Source: Gammaproteobacteria bacterium (GTDB lineage Bacteria > Pseudomonadota > Gammaproteobacteria > Ga0077536). Taken from it: DNA of 64,000 nucleotides. Under the pieces are notes generated by a model. It did not search any database and had not been told where the DNA came from. It saw only the letters and a program-made list of their open reading frames with translations. Every line of letters begins with the position of its first letter. Positions within the stretch are counted from its first letter, which is position 1. The translations under genes and the position numbers were made by a program. The stretch covers positions 1 through 64,000 of the forward strand of contig JACKNH010000015.1 of NCBI GenBank assembly GCA_024234975.1. Reading direction: 5' to 3'. This document shows positions 28,701 through 32,650 of the stretch, in pieces.

Positions 28701-30687
28701 TTCTTCCATCGACATCGCCGCAACGAACGTCATTCTTCGCGCCGGTGGCAGCCTCGGCGCCGCCGACAACACACTTGATCTCGCCATCACCGATGGCGGC
28801 ACGATCGCGGCCAGCGGCGCTGGTGTTTATCTCTACATGCCGGCAGCGGCTGCATTCACCACCAGCGATGTCATCAGCACCGCGGCGCTGACCATGACCA
28901 CAGGGGGTGATCTGACCATCGCAGGCGCATTCACGGCGACAGACGCGATTGATCTGCTCGCGGACGGCTTGCTGGAGATGACGGTGGATGCGTTCACGCA
29001 TACGGTCGATGGCGATATCGTCGTCCGCGCGGCGGGTTTGACAATGAGCGACGCGAACGACGGTCAGCATGCCGCGCAGCTGGTGGCCGACACCGGCACC
29101 ATCGATGTGGAAGTCACCGGCGATGCTCGCATCACCGGAATGGCGTCCGGTAATGGCACTGTGGATGCCGTACGCATCGTCAGTACCGCTGGCGGTATCT
29201 TCGACAACGGCGATACGCGCCTGGATATCATCGCCGACACGCTGCCGGAAGCGACACTGACGCTGTCGGCGGCGTTGGGTATCGGCAGCAATCCGTTGGA
29301 AGTGCGCTTGCTGAATCTGGTCGCCGAGGCCGGCGAAGAAATCGGCCTGGCCGCGGATTCACCGGTCAACATCGTTTCGCTGACTGCCGGCGGCGATGTC
29401 GGTTTGCAAGCGACGGGCGACATTACCGGCACCGGCGTCACCAGCGCCAATGGCAGTATTGCGCTGACCTCCACTGGCGGTGACATCGCGCTGGAAGACA
29501 TTTTCGGCGCGGGTGACGTCAGTGTTACAGGCGCCGCGGATGTCGCTGTTGTCACGATCGTGGCCGGCGGGAACGCCGACGTCATGGCAGGCTCGGATAT
29601 CAACGGGGAGTCCGTCACTGCCGGCGGTGATGTCGCGTTGGGCAGTAGGGCGGGTGACATTACGTTGGACGGCGTCAGCGGTGGCGGAAACGTCAACGTC
29701 GATGGCGCAGCCGACGTGTCAATCAACATGGTGGATGCCGGCGGCGCCGCGGCGTTCATGGCCGGTGGCGGCTTCAGCAGCCAGGCGGTTACGGCCGTGG
29801 GTGACATCAACATGGTCACGGCCACCGGTGACGTCAGCGTCAATGAAGTGCGCAGTGGTGGTGACGTCGTTGTCGATGCCGGTGGCATGCTGGACGTTGC
29901 CGCACTCAGTGCCAGTGGTGACGTGCAGCTGGCCGCAGGCGCCGACATCGTCGGGGGTGTGGTCAGCAGCGGCGGCGCAGCGGCAATGGCATCCGCGACC
30001 GGACAAATCCTGTTCGATGATATCAGTGCCGCCAACGCTGTTACGCTGAGCGCGCCGCTGGCGATCGATGTTGCGCTCATCACGCTCGGCGGCGACCTCA
30101 CGCTGGCCAGCGACCTGATCGATTTCACGGCCGTTGCCAGTGGCAACGCCGTCATGGGTGGCCGGATCACCGGATTCGACGGCGGGCCGGCGACGCAGGT
30201 GACCGCGGCTTTTGATGTGCCGGGCGGTGTGGCGCTGACGCAATTCAGTACCGCAGATGGCACCGTGCAGATGTTGTCCGGTGAGCTGTCCATCGCCAAC
30301 CTGCTGGTGCTCAACCGCCTGACCATCAGCAACGATCTGACCCACGTGTTGATCGAACAGAACTCTCGTGCGCTGGAATCGTTCGACATCCAGTTGTACA
30401 GCGGAGCGACGCCGTTCTCGCTGGCGTTGTCGGCAAACCGCCTGTTCACCAGCAGCCTGGTCATCGCGCGCAACCCACGGTTCCAGATTACGACGCCGTT
30501 CGGTTATAACGCCGGTGTGAGTGCGTTGGAGGAAGCGTTTGCCGCATTGGCCGAGGCGCTGCGTGGGCAGGTGCGCGAGGAGCAGCAGCGCGATGACGTT
30601 GAGGGCGACGTGTCGGTCGTAGGTGACGGCGTTTGGTTGGGGTTGATTGACGAATGTTCAGAGGAAGACGGGGCTGCATGCCGATGA
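10741..30687 (+). CDS. giant two-partner secretion exoprotein (TpsA; LktA-like filamentous adhesin)
   Basis: A single uninterrupted frame of 6,648 residues (about 650 kDa), 31 percent of the window. Order: signal sequence (about 1-40, cleavage near VMAQ); TPS/haemagglutinin-activity domain (about 40-300, with the VNPHGVMVG turn near residue 127); a polar-linker duplication zone (about 700-1520); then some 30 units of 65-80 residues built on G-A-G-x-G-x-x-G-V-G, N-x-x-x-x-x-T-x-A-x-I-G and a D-V-x-V-x-A strand (about 1600-4100), typical of leukotoxin LktA-family beta-helices; a coiled coil (about 4406-4590); a long beta-rich shaft to about 6590; and an acidic tail ending C-S-E-E-D-G-A-A-C-R. 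Export through the Sec system and then the adjacent TpsB is expected. GTG 10717 is an alternative start adding eight residues. Role: surface adhesion or biofilm, by family; target unknown. Confidence 0.93.
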   Translation: MHSQLRQFQVPRVQLKTMVRCIAVALAVREAGFTQDVMAQVVPDGQTATSVSASGAVANVTTTTQRGANAFNSFSRFDVPVGQTVNLHLPDTSTNLINIVRDSRTDIDGVLNSVSHGAIGGNVYIVNPHGVMVGPSGTVNVGALTVTTPTQAFVDGVFSSPGVPDDASVARILDGSAPLDNDAAVVIDGRVNAIDGASLHAGTIAIGGAVYAGADFVGNQPDFTDVVNVDGVTAGGRAVLRNGRIEIAASHAAVVTGTLASEGTNGVAGGTVAIRAGQRVEVGEGATVSVRGRGLDSDGGTVDVYGQQAATLAQGATIDASAGDPGDGGFIEFSARDTVTLAGGQFKAGARDGTAGRVLIDPDTFVLNGVAPNGDVFTDGADFTVQADSSITISNTVISTRKVAPADANRGAIATAGSTGNSGNIVLEAPSITVDNNSALYSQANNGFTGGTVRLLADQPDGGTAAIAVTNATVMARDIEMRATTAQSHSLLPVAVAINNASVNINNSRIEAVGGAINLTASSEVDIVTPEISPLSTVVVTSIADVKVTGTSQVKATGDANLTATSTVTADALAGEPDPGVLPGDAGVASNTVISHANAIIGGTTTVDVGGTLALTALNTTSAQAIANAVTGDGSGSGGTAAELVLDSQTHASIEGTATVLHTGAIALTADTSNDLNTTAIAAVGGAEEDESGTSFTEQLLANHQDQASTTDGTIGFAAAVAVSVLNSATHAGITTTAPVQSDGAVLVSSTAVNSAMVTADGTAATGGGVGAAVAINIGVLSNQAYIGDDANLDIGGLSLSAMAPINAVNAFDTSATSGAGSATVGVAGALAVNVVANQTNARIEGDRDNDGGGGIVGLRGGDVIIDSRNGTLSVVRSKAAVTPPSEDDSGALGVGATVATNVVVNGTVAEIEDKATVNAVNDIALLAEGSYDTQTEVEGGAAGATIAVTPVAAATVAVNYTSARLGNGAAQIAGGDFSANAIHNASTTTTSAGATSGDTVAVGTTLAVNVATDTVLATIARDLNAGGAIDVAADSTATSSVSATASVAGGAEADENDNPTSGDANTPGKTVDQQVTAQRSDATRKGSAADQSVADGLNNGTSEDPKAETSEGGVSVAAAVGVNVGVATTIASIAPDVDIVGGGQFTLLSSAATDASATADGTQSNSGGTRVGVGAAVALNVGVSTNLAIISDDASVRAAGIALNAITPAGQANDFGAEATSGAGAQTVGVAGSLAVNVIVNQSIATLEGDKDNDGTAASVDVEGGDLELTATNTSNSEVKATSDVSADGAAAGVGASIGLNVVVNNAIADVEDKAVVVDVNDVSLSATGEHTATTEVEGGAAGAKVSVTPVLGVTLAFDQTRARIGSSATALTATGDVSLTVTHSNETETKAEGKAQGDVAVGASLSATLALDTANAEVARDINADSLTLAADSTLKLTTNSTAGAKGADEQEEGNEAPGSKVEEQKAEQIDFAKSRNTAASGADTTTPQAKTPDTDTDQTGNNKQQGKEVSVAAAIGVGVAQNQALAQITTNRTISLTGDLSLTAKTDTNYTTGASGEAVADDVGVAAAIALTGTRNVTRASIGAGTDITQAGDIELRAEASQNRDSAFLTRMSAEAISGAGGGDVAVAGALAIVANDNQTWATIDEGVTLGSAINPVGDIVIDAQDTSKITAQARAGSLAQGGDQGNAKAGIGASFAVLLSNNQTLALLGRQIDGTYGATLAFANSVSLNAAKNKVIFNNPLDLITITTNPNDPLDPTGYIEAVEAFDFELLDPASYLGSNNYYAEAVAGAVAKGAAAVAGSFAVELFHNRTQSEIGGSVDLTTFGNRVAQPGEESLGVLLNAQADTQAIGFGGAVAGAKKAGVGLTLVTIGNYDETFATIADQAKVRATGLNSGVDVSANASQDVANVGVSAAAAQESAAVGGVLGINLSVNRVKADIGAGALVQATGNVSLDADNGSVLVMIAGGVGAAKEVGVGAAIGANLLFNETGARIGDGAQVDAMAATRLTADANEVLVNAVVAGAGAGKAGVAGSLGINSIFALTESAIGQNVLLNSDPVYSGANQFVLIHAQDDTVGVGVSGAGAGGGKAGVGAALGTNLFAKLVRAFVADDDTNDGRHTTIDAHDMAVEAIASDIEVGITAGFAGGSNAGVGGAVSLDIVRNDIDAYIGEGAEVDAEGNVLINAQDDITAFLVAGSGAGGGDVGVGGSLGIATLLGTTSAYVADNAIVSARGNGNAANVYSGDTVISPLPDDSDTPPGALLARPQMALKGLSVTAYNRENLISAVVGGAGGGKVGVAATVGGNVIATNTEAWIGSAARINQNNAGASAEQQVHVAAVDEALLLDVAGAGAGGGQVGVGAAGSFDIIARTTHAWIGEGALINARDAFSLDAASGVISFTTTAGFAGGGQVGVGGAVAGIAVADTTEAYIEDAATNNAGATVNVTAGDLDLKATSIATSWLLSGAGAGGGQAGVGISMAVGVNTSITRAQIGDHANTNASGATNVRANSIENVNSAVIGGAGGGAAGVGGSVGLNIVASTTEASIGDFARVNQDFAGDDVTVEAIDKVITVGIGGAGAGGGAAGVGGTAVVTAAFNTTSSYIGTGAVVSADNDVTVSSSSDKYVNSVTIAGAGGGTAGVAGAVSIISVGSLLDGEAKSGLGDGATIDYADGQTTKSPVSDQLGTTDEALEVTHTLDNLVGKLAIGPFLQSSTAVPLRNTQAFIADGADVRAGHDINVTAHDATLALLATGGGAGGGAAGVMGAAGVVLIHDSAEAFIGDGAQVDADHLVNVSANTRDSVANIGITGAGAGAAEVSGALSINVISSDTAAHINAADVNQRASASTTQAVNVSAESDSRMGAVAGSGGGAGAAAVGGVLDANTLTKRTKAYIADGADVAADTDINVKANSEQIIIGAAARIGGAGAAAVGGAAAANVIANFTEAFIGKAKDDTTPATGAMVDSDGNVSLEAVDDTLLISVTGIGNGAGAAGVGGDVSANGLYSATRAYISANSTVNARGNAAGRDVLDGTIDPLLASLIPDLPGGAGDIDLDRDGNAEGSINRGLSLNIEAEGDENGEGGGESAVDPAAPALGNDPIAGAQGGLGFKSVESNVKGLSVVAMGNEKLISADIGVAGAGAAAVTGAAHVDLILTETEAFIGDGVTINSVPGGADPSVRVTAADNTFEVMGVGTFSGAGAVAVSGALSTAVVVKTTSAHIGDVVINANDLELQALSTEELYNVTGNLSVAGAAGVGAALGVDVVRNDTRAWIGAGADIQATGDLLVHANQNTAVNFFTLSGAGGATAAVSGALAVGVIANTTQAYIEDADNAGDGVDIDAAGTLTVKAESEEAFISGTVSGAVSGMAGIAGALAVKVVASDTQAYIGDYAAVNQRLNGATQDVNVLADDTVTIHGESGAAAQGSIAAVGATAEISIVRNTTAAFLGEHTELAADRDLLIDATSTKNTQAAALAASGSISVGISGAVALASVGASLDQQSQDSLRDPSSGGNVADYADSRMRDDQVSGQLGDSEHVASTRTQLGQQLGGLDVGGQLNESSGSSLDKTRAYVGAGSVIDTGRHASVIATDTVKVDLTAVGASVGLAGIGGAVGVGLVNSTVEAFVNDGTIVNAGGNVLIHAASTDLDADGSNVRATAGAGGVVGASAAVAVLTDSSVVQSYLDNGSEVRSAIDLAVTASTHHLSRTYSLGASAGALAIGASVSYSGFTGTTSAYLGDAVLIGQANGSTVNTVTVAADDGSRAQALAVAGTAGILSGSGAVADATATNEVSAFTGSDTRIHTQGATEIAATATPGAQTDALGVNVGAGAVGASISTASVEVDTAAILGVRNVIQAAQLDINATRNIGGDSTTLARAMGAAGGLLLGANATLAQAQTAGDTQASVGNNSTLNVSGTTTVNANSHSLQAASGTGVATGYVALGADVTLAGSSGTTTAMLGNSVTVTGNELQVLANSSDTNYALGIAGAGGVVSAPFSYSSTSDSSDTWASTGSGDASHVIDVTTAVIESRHTADFDSWMINGNASLIGVSGAQVTNEVVSTVTTAVASNGRIEADNIAIGADNIVLKHGPAIIPGLNVFNPGWNVYSISGGLADVPAADSVTSLATITLVDVGNNARLTQTGNAAAPGNFNLRAQNDIDATDRVTMTSGGAVSAASARSAIEAGDAVSTVSIGDGATLRSLGVIEIEAGTTADISTQAAVDVYGLVGVAPFGETVSRIETDNAVVIGTGAQLESERDILVAAWSGSDNSLDSLHLNARTDVYNNTVIPVSRNPVADAIANTTSTVTISSGADLSAVRNVELTAGEGAVQGVGVGVGKDVYREVAAEIASAFSEAFGGDPVSFETRTGTTAFKQDSTVAVAGEVHVGTNRQQTLTIGMDYTQAEHTDGINIEAITVRSVVEDILQRINDLRELIREYKVDDTNSDAGIAVAAYEAEVRFLEHKLDEMGYGEPGFYNNATVSPLQAAQDAVTALTSTRSNQQSDKAGLEAANLQLNIDLAAEQTNNGNIQTDIGNLDSNDPNYATDLADLQADLAVSDGLIQQYNTDITQNDTDIGDLTTSIADLTLLIDDLNTDIGNNVYSSAVPAGPLVTELTVSPASAQLGNIYIRGDRLQGNGQLDAPGDAEIRVTNNSPYFLRLQDLEIPTDAGGAIYFNSVEVEDNARINAINGSGAAAFTLTTAEGQSAGEPAIIVQSNFNPLDNFWLTQVPADVPALAPEIIVDGALSNVRGLVRVVSEAGTIRLTGNASIRANRVEVAANNGDFIQSYSDGFYNTGGSVLSMTQVNGLDTITYTAETAGSGIVANGSVLLAARYLNINGIVQSGVPEWGVLIPANATVTIGNGSGSFAQAVQDYNAKSPAQQAVAGAEFYDVVGPTTAGLSGNTQGEWVNVGVRFNARENRLELTGVQVQGGYIELFGQIFNTNDPGNAASGAGRLRVMDGYGQVKVDNQTSMPLWLNTLDTGRGVNGEINITNISGLDAQGNPVVTTTHYERAPGAARTGYSFSPQTNLRYSMTVGADSRTDQFYRYWSTSFFGIAQLSTIPNLADYRLSSSTTNDPLSRGEFLGVLTNSPTTHTNTRTETVGANSVLTPGRSWMECNWWSLCVTQTYYQEFAITSSSKQIKTTSVKADYPIAIEYIGFDQGAVDIHSAGDIIVGGSINNRNGDTALVSTAGSILQAGDLPIVNGNNTSLEAALGIGNSGQALQVNTADGGRLDAAVAAGGLYVDEVLGDLRIGLIGGANADVVSVAADGSLLNDDPNSLVQGLRVDLLSRNGGIGELTATTNDPVIVRTGYSANQALWPTLGLTATARDNITIANVADNANAADFTGNLLVNAVQSLSGDVYLETAGSVIDNNPYATTDTRTQQELAALWDELRLRGAPSQDKADEAVAAFEANREASYQLYWQLRRRQSDSGAVYDPAFQYRVTTTERDALLASGMDSAAISQFENARTEQYHLLNEDVGALTAGYEATFTYSASVDEQAAIRQGSSWSDAQLLLPIGAGLLKGVTDTVTTIKNPNVVGNNVTLVATGAIGSTDAPLDIDFSVGVNAITDAQKAALAAAERGDATVNGTVVTITQPRPVNVTVGQGALNASALAGVAYVGSEHDLRLDQVTATDEVRIKTAGSLVNAGATPNTTNVSGSRIILEAATGGIGSLPDANGVVQSALLIMPGAGEGLIARASDDIWLSLPGDVSVDTIFSLHDIRLDVEGSIIDFQAAESALAPDLNLRGANIHLTSLTGSIGAITNALDVGVNADGLLNAVTLGQGATVAGIYLHAPLGEHLNLGTLTSADALNVSAQGDARVAGVLSAPASITLSTAGLLSLGQDAVLHSTVGDIILVSNGLIMEDAGDFLQAALIDAELGEVDAQSEGDIRVTRIRAGGRARLNAAGSLLGAGQLAAPHLKAGTLALTATQGSIGAEDEEALRIEIASGGALMATAATDARFIANGDVAVTSITATDNVLLDASGAIVDTDTADPASSIDIAATNVILRAGGSLGAADNTLDLAITDGGTIAASGAGVYLYMPAAAAFTTSDVISTAALTMTTGGDLTIAGAFTATDAIDLLADGLLEMTVDAFTHTVDGDIVVRAAGLTMSDANDGQHAAQLVADTGTIDVEVTGDARITGMASGNGTVDAVRIVSTAGGIFDNGDTRLDIIADTLPEATLTLSAALGIGSNPLEVRLLNLVAEAGEEIGLAADSPVNIVSLTAGGDVGLQATGDITGTGVTSANGSIALTSTGGDIALEDIFGAGDVSVTGAADVAVVTIVAGGNADVMAGSDINGESVTAGGDVALGSRAGDITLDGVSGGGNVNVDGAADVSINMVDAGGAAAFMAGGGFSSQAVTAVGDINMVTATGDVSVNEVRSGGDVVVDAGGMLDVAALSASGDVQLAAGADIVGGVVSSGGAAAMASATGQILFDDISAANAVTLSAPLAIDVALITLGGDLTLASDLIDFTAVASGNAVMGGRITGFDGGPATQVTAAFDVPGGVALTQFSTADGTVQMLSGELSIANLLVLNRLTISNDLTHVLIEQNSRALESFDIQLYSGATPFSLALSANRLFTSSLVIARNPRFQITTPFGYNAGVSALEEAFAALAEALRGQVREEQQRDDVEGDVSVVGDGVWLGLIDECSEEDGAACR

Positions 30688-32363
30688 TGACCAGGATGGG
30701 CCGCGGACTGCTGGCATATACCGTGCTGGGCCTGGCGGTTTCAAACGTGTTGGCGCAGGTGACGCCACCACCGACCGTGGATCCCGGCGCGTTGCAGCGT
30801 CAGCGTATCGATGAGTCTGTATTGCAGCAGCAACGGGAGCGGCTGGAGGCCCCACAGAATCCGGACGTGTTGAGGACGGATGATCTCACGCCCGGCGCCG
30901 CGGCAATCACTGACGAAGGGCCACGGTTCACGTTGGCGCAGATTCTGTTCAGCCCCTCGGACATCCTGCCGGCAGCTGCACTGGCAACCCTCGCCGCGGA
31001 ATACACCGGTCACGAGATCTCCTTTGGCGATGTCGAACGGTTGCTGGCGCGCATCAATACGATGTATGTAGAGCAACGCGTGCTGACAGCGCGGGCAATG
31101 GTCGAACCGCAGGACATATCCGACGGCATTCTGGACGTGCGCCTGGTCGAAGGCCGGGTAGGGCAGGTCAGTGTGGCGGGCAACGCCACCACGCGTGAGG
31201 GATACATCACGCGCCGGATCCAGGTCGACAGTGGCGCGCTGGTGGATCTGCGATCACTGGAACGGTCGCTGAAACGGTTCAATCGCGGCAATGACATCCA
31301 GCTGTCGGCCGAGCTCAAGGCCGGCAGCGCGTTCGCCACCACCGATGTGATTCTCAACGCGACCGAGCCGGCGGGTTTCGAGTTCCGCACCATGGTCGAC
31401 AACTACGGCAGCCGCAGCACCGGCATCTGGCGCGCCGGCGTGTTCTTCACCAATCGCAGTCTCACCGGCGTGCGCGACAAACTCGACCTGACCACCATCC
31501 AGGCCGGTGGCCAGCAGAGTTATTCGGTGAGTTATGACCGTCCCATCAATCGCAGCGGCGGCCGGGTTCAGATCGCATATTTTGATGACCACACGGACGT
31601 CGAACACGGTCCGCTGGCGTCGCTGGACTTGTCCGGCAAATCCAATGCGGTGACTGGATCGCTGCGACAACCACTGTTGACCGATGGCGGCGTACAACTC
31701 GATGGCATCCTCAGCGGCAAATGGCGCAAAGCGGAAACGACCAGCGCCGATGTGCTGCTGCAGGAAGTGACCAGCTACGACGTCGGCCTTGGCGTCGAAG
31801 CCTGGCGCGTTTACGCCCGCGGCTACTGGTCAGCCTCATACACCTACAGTCTTGGCCGCGCGCGGATCGACGACAGCAAGGTCTATCACGTTGGCCGCGG
31901 CATGTTGCTCGGCAATGTCGCGCTCGCCGACCACTGGGCACTGCAGGGCAGGATCAATTTTCAGCATTCGCCGGACAACGTACTCATCGCCAGCGAGCAG
32001 ATGTTGATCGGCAGCCAGAGCAGCGTGCGAGGATATTCCGTCGGCACCTATGCCGGCGACGATGGCCATTCCGGTACGATTGAAGTCATCCATCAATTGC
32101 CGGTGGTGAGCAACGTGTGGGGCAGCAATGCTTTGGCGGCCAATTATTCGCTCTTCCTGGATCACGGCAAGGTCAAACCGTTCGTGCCGCCGAATTCAAC
32201 GCTGGATATCGATCAGAAACTCACCAGTACCGGCATCGCACTGGAAGCCGTGCTTGGGCGGCGCCTGGCGGTACGTGGCGTGCTCGCCTACGGGTTCAAC
32301 GATACGCCGGAGGAGAAGGGCGGCGTATTCGGTGGTCTGCAGATCGTGGCGACGTTGTTCTGA
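30678..32363 (+). CDS. TpsB outer-membrane transporter (ShlB/FhaC/HecB family)
   Basis: A 561-residue Omp85-superfamily transporter. A signal peptide (about 1-27, ending LAQ) is followed by a proline/glutamine-rich linker with an N-terminal helix, two POTRA domains (about 75-230; the second includes the conserved G-x-V-x-V-A-G-N-A-T turn), and a 16-strand barrel (about 240-561) with the lid-loop motif V450RGY453 and a terminal phenylalanine. It secretes the upstream exoprotein across the outer membrane. The start is set at 30678, where GAGGAAG lies ten bases upstream; ATG 30684 would overlap the tpsA stop as ATGA and ATG 30654 is also in frame. All overlap tpsA, so the pair is coupled. Confidence 0.93.
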   Translation: MPMMTRMGRGLLAYTVLGLAVSNVLAQVTPPPTVDPGALQRQRIDESVLQQQRERLEAPQNPDVLRTDDLTPGAAAITDEGPRFTLAQILFSPSDILPAAALATLAAEYTGHEISFGDVERLLARINTMYVEQRVLTARAMVEPQDISDGILDVRLVEGRVGQVSVAGNATTREGYITRRIQVDSGALVDLRSLERSLKRFNRGNDIQLSAELKAGSAFATTDVILNATEPAGFEFRTMVDNYGSRSTGIWRAGVFFTNRSLTGVRDKLDLTTIQAGGQQSYSVSYDRPINRSGGRVQIAYFDDHTDVEHGPLASLDLSGKSNAVTGSLRQPLLTDGGVQLDGILSGKWRKAETTSADVLLQEVTSYDVGLGVEAWRVYARGYWSASYTYSLGRARIDDSKVYHVGRGMLLGNVALADHWALQGRINFQHSPDNVLIASEQMLIGSQSSVRGYSVGTYAGDDGHSGTIEVIHQLPVVSNVWGSNALAANYSLFLDHGKVKPFVPPNSTLDIDQKLTSTGIALEAVLGRRLAVRGVLAYGFNDTPEEKGGVFGGLQIVATLF

Positions 32364-32406
32364 TTCGAAGAGCAGATTCGCGTCGTGGATAAGTCCGCGG
32401 TGGGTC

Positions 32407-32522
32407 GTTGGCAACGTGATCTGTCTGGTCAGGACTCGCCATGAATACATCCATGTAGGCTCGGGCTCGGCTTCCTGGATGTATTCATGGCGAGTCCTGA
32501 CCAGACAGATCACATCGCCAAC
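32407..32522. repeat. long palindrome with perfect 38-bp arms
   Basis: Bases 32416-32453 and 32476-32513 are exact reverse complements (38 of 38) around a 22-base loop; allowing two mismatches, the arms extend outwards to 32407 and 32522. It lies in the 287-base gap between convergent genes (tpsB and the PQQ dehydrogenase). It is far longer than an intrinsic terminator and lacks flanking T-tracts, so it looks like a mobile palindromic (MITE/REP-like) element that may also block read-through. The remainder of the gap holds nothing recognisable. Confidence 0.85.
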
Positions 32523-32650
32523 TTCAGCTCATCGCACGTAGCTGTTGGCCGCACGCTAATTGTTCGCTGCGTTTTGAAGCGCGATAGTGGGAAATCCCGA
32601 TTCGAACGGAACGGACGACGGCATGTCCAGCCGCCGTCCGCATTAAGCTG

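Noticed and set aside
10741..30687. Regularly spaced repeats that might be a CRISPR array
   Set aside because: The repeats are protein-level, in frame, of variable length (65-80 residues) and lack identical DNA repeats separated by unique spacers.
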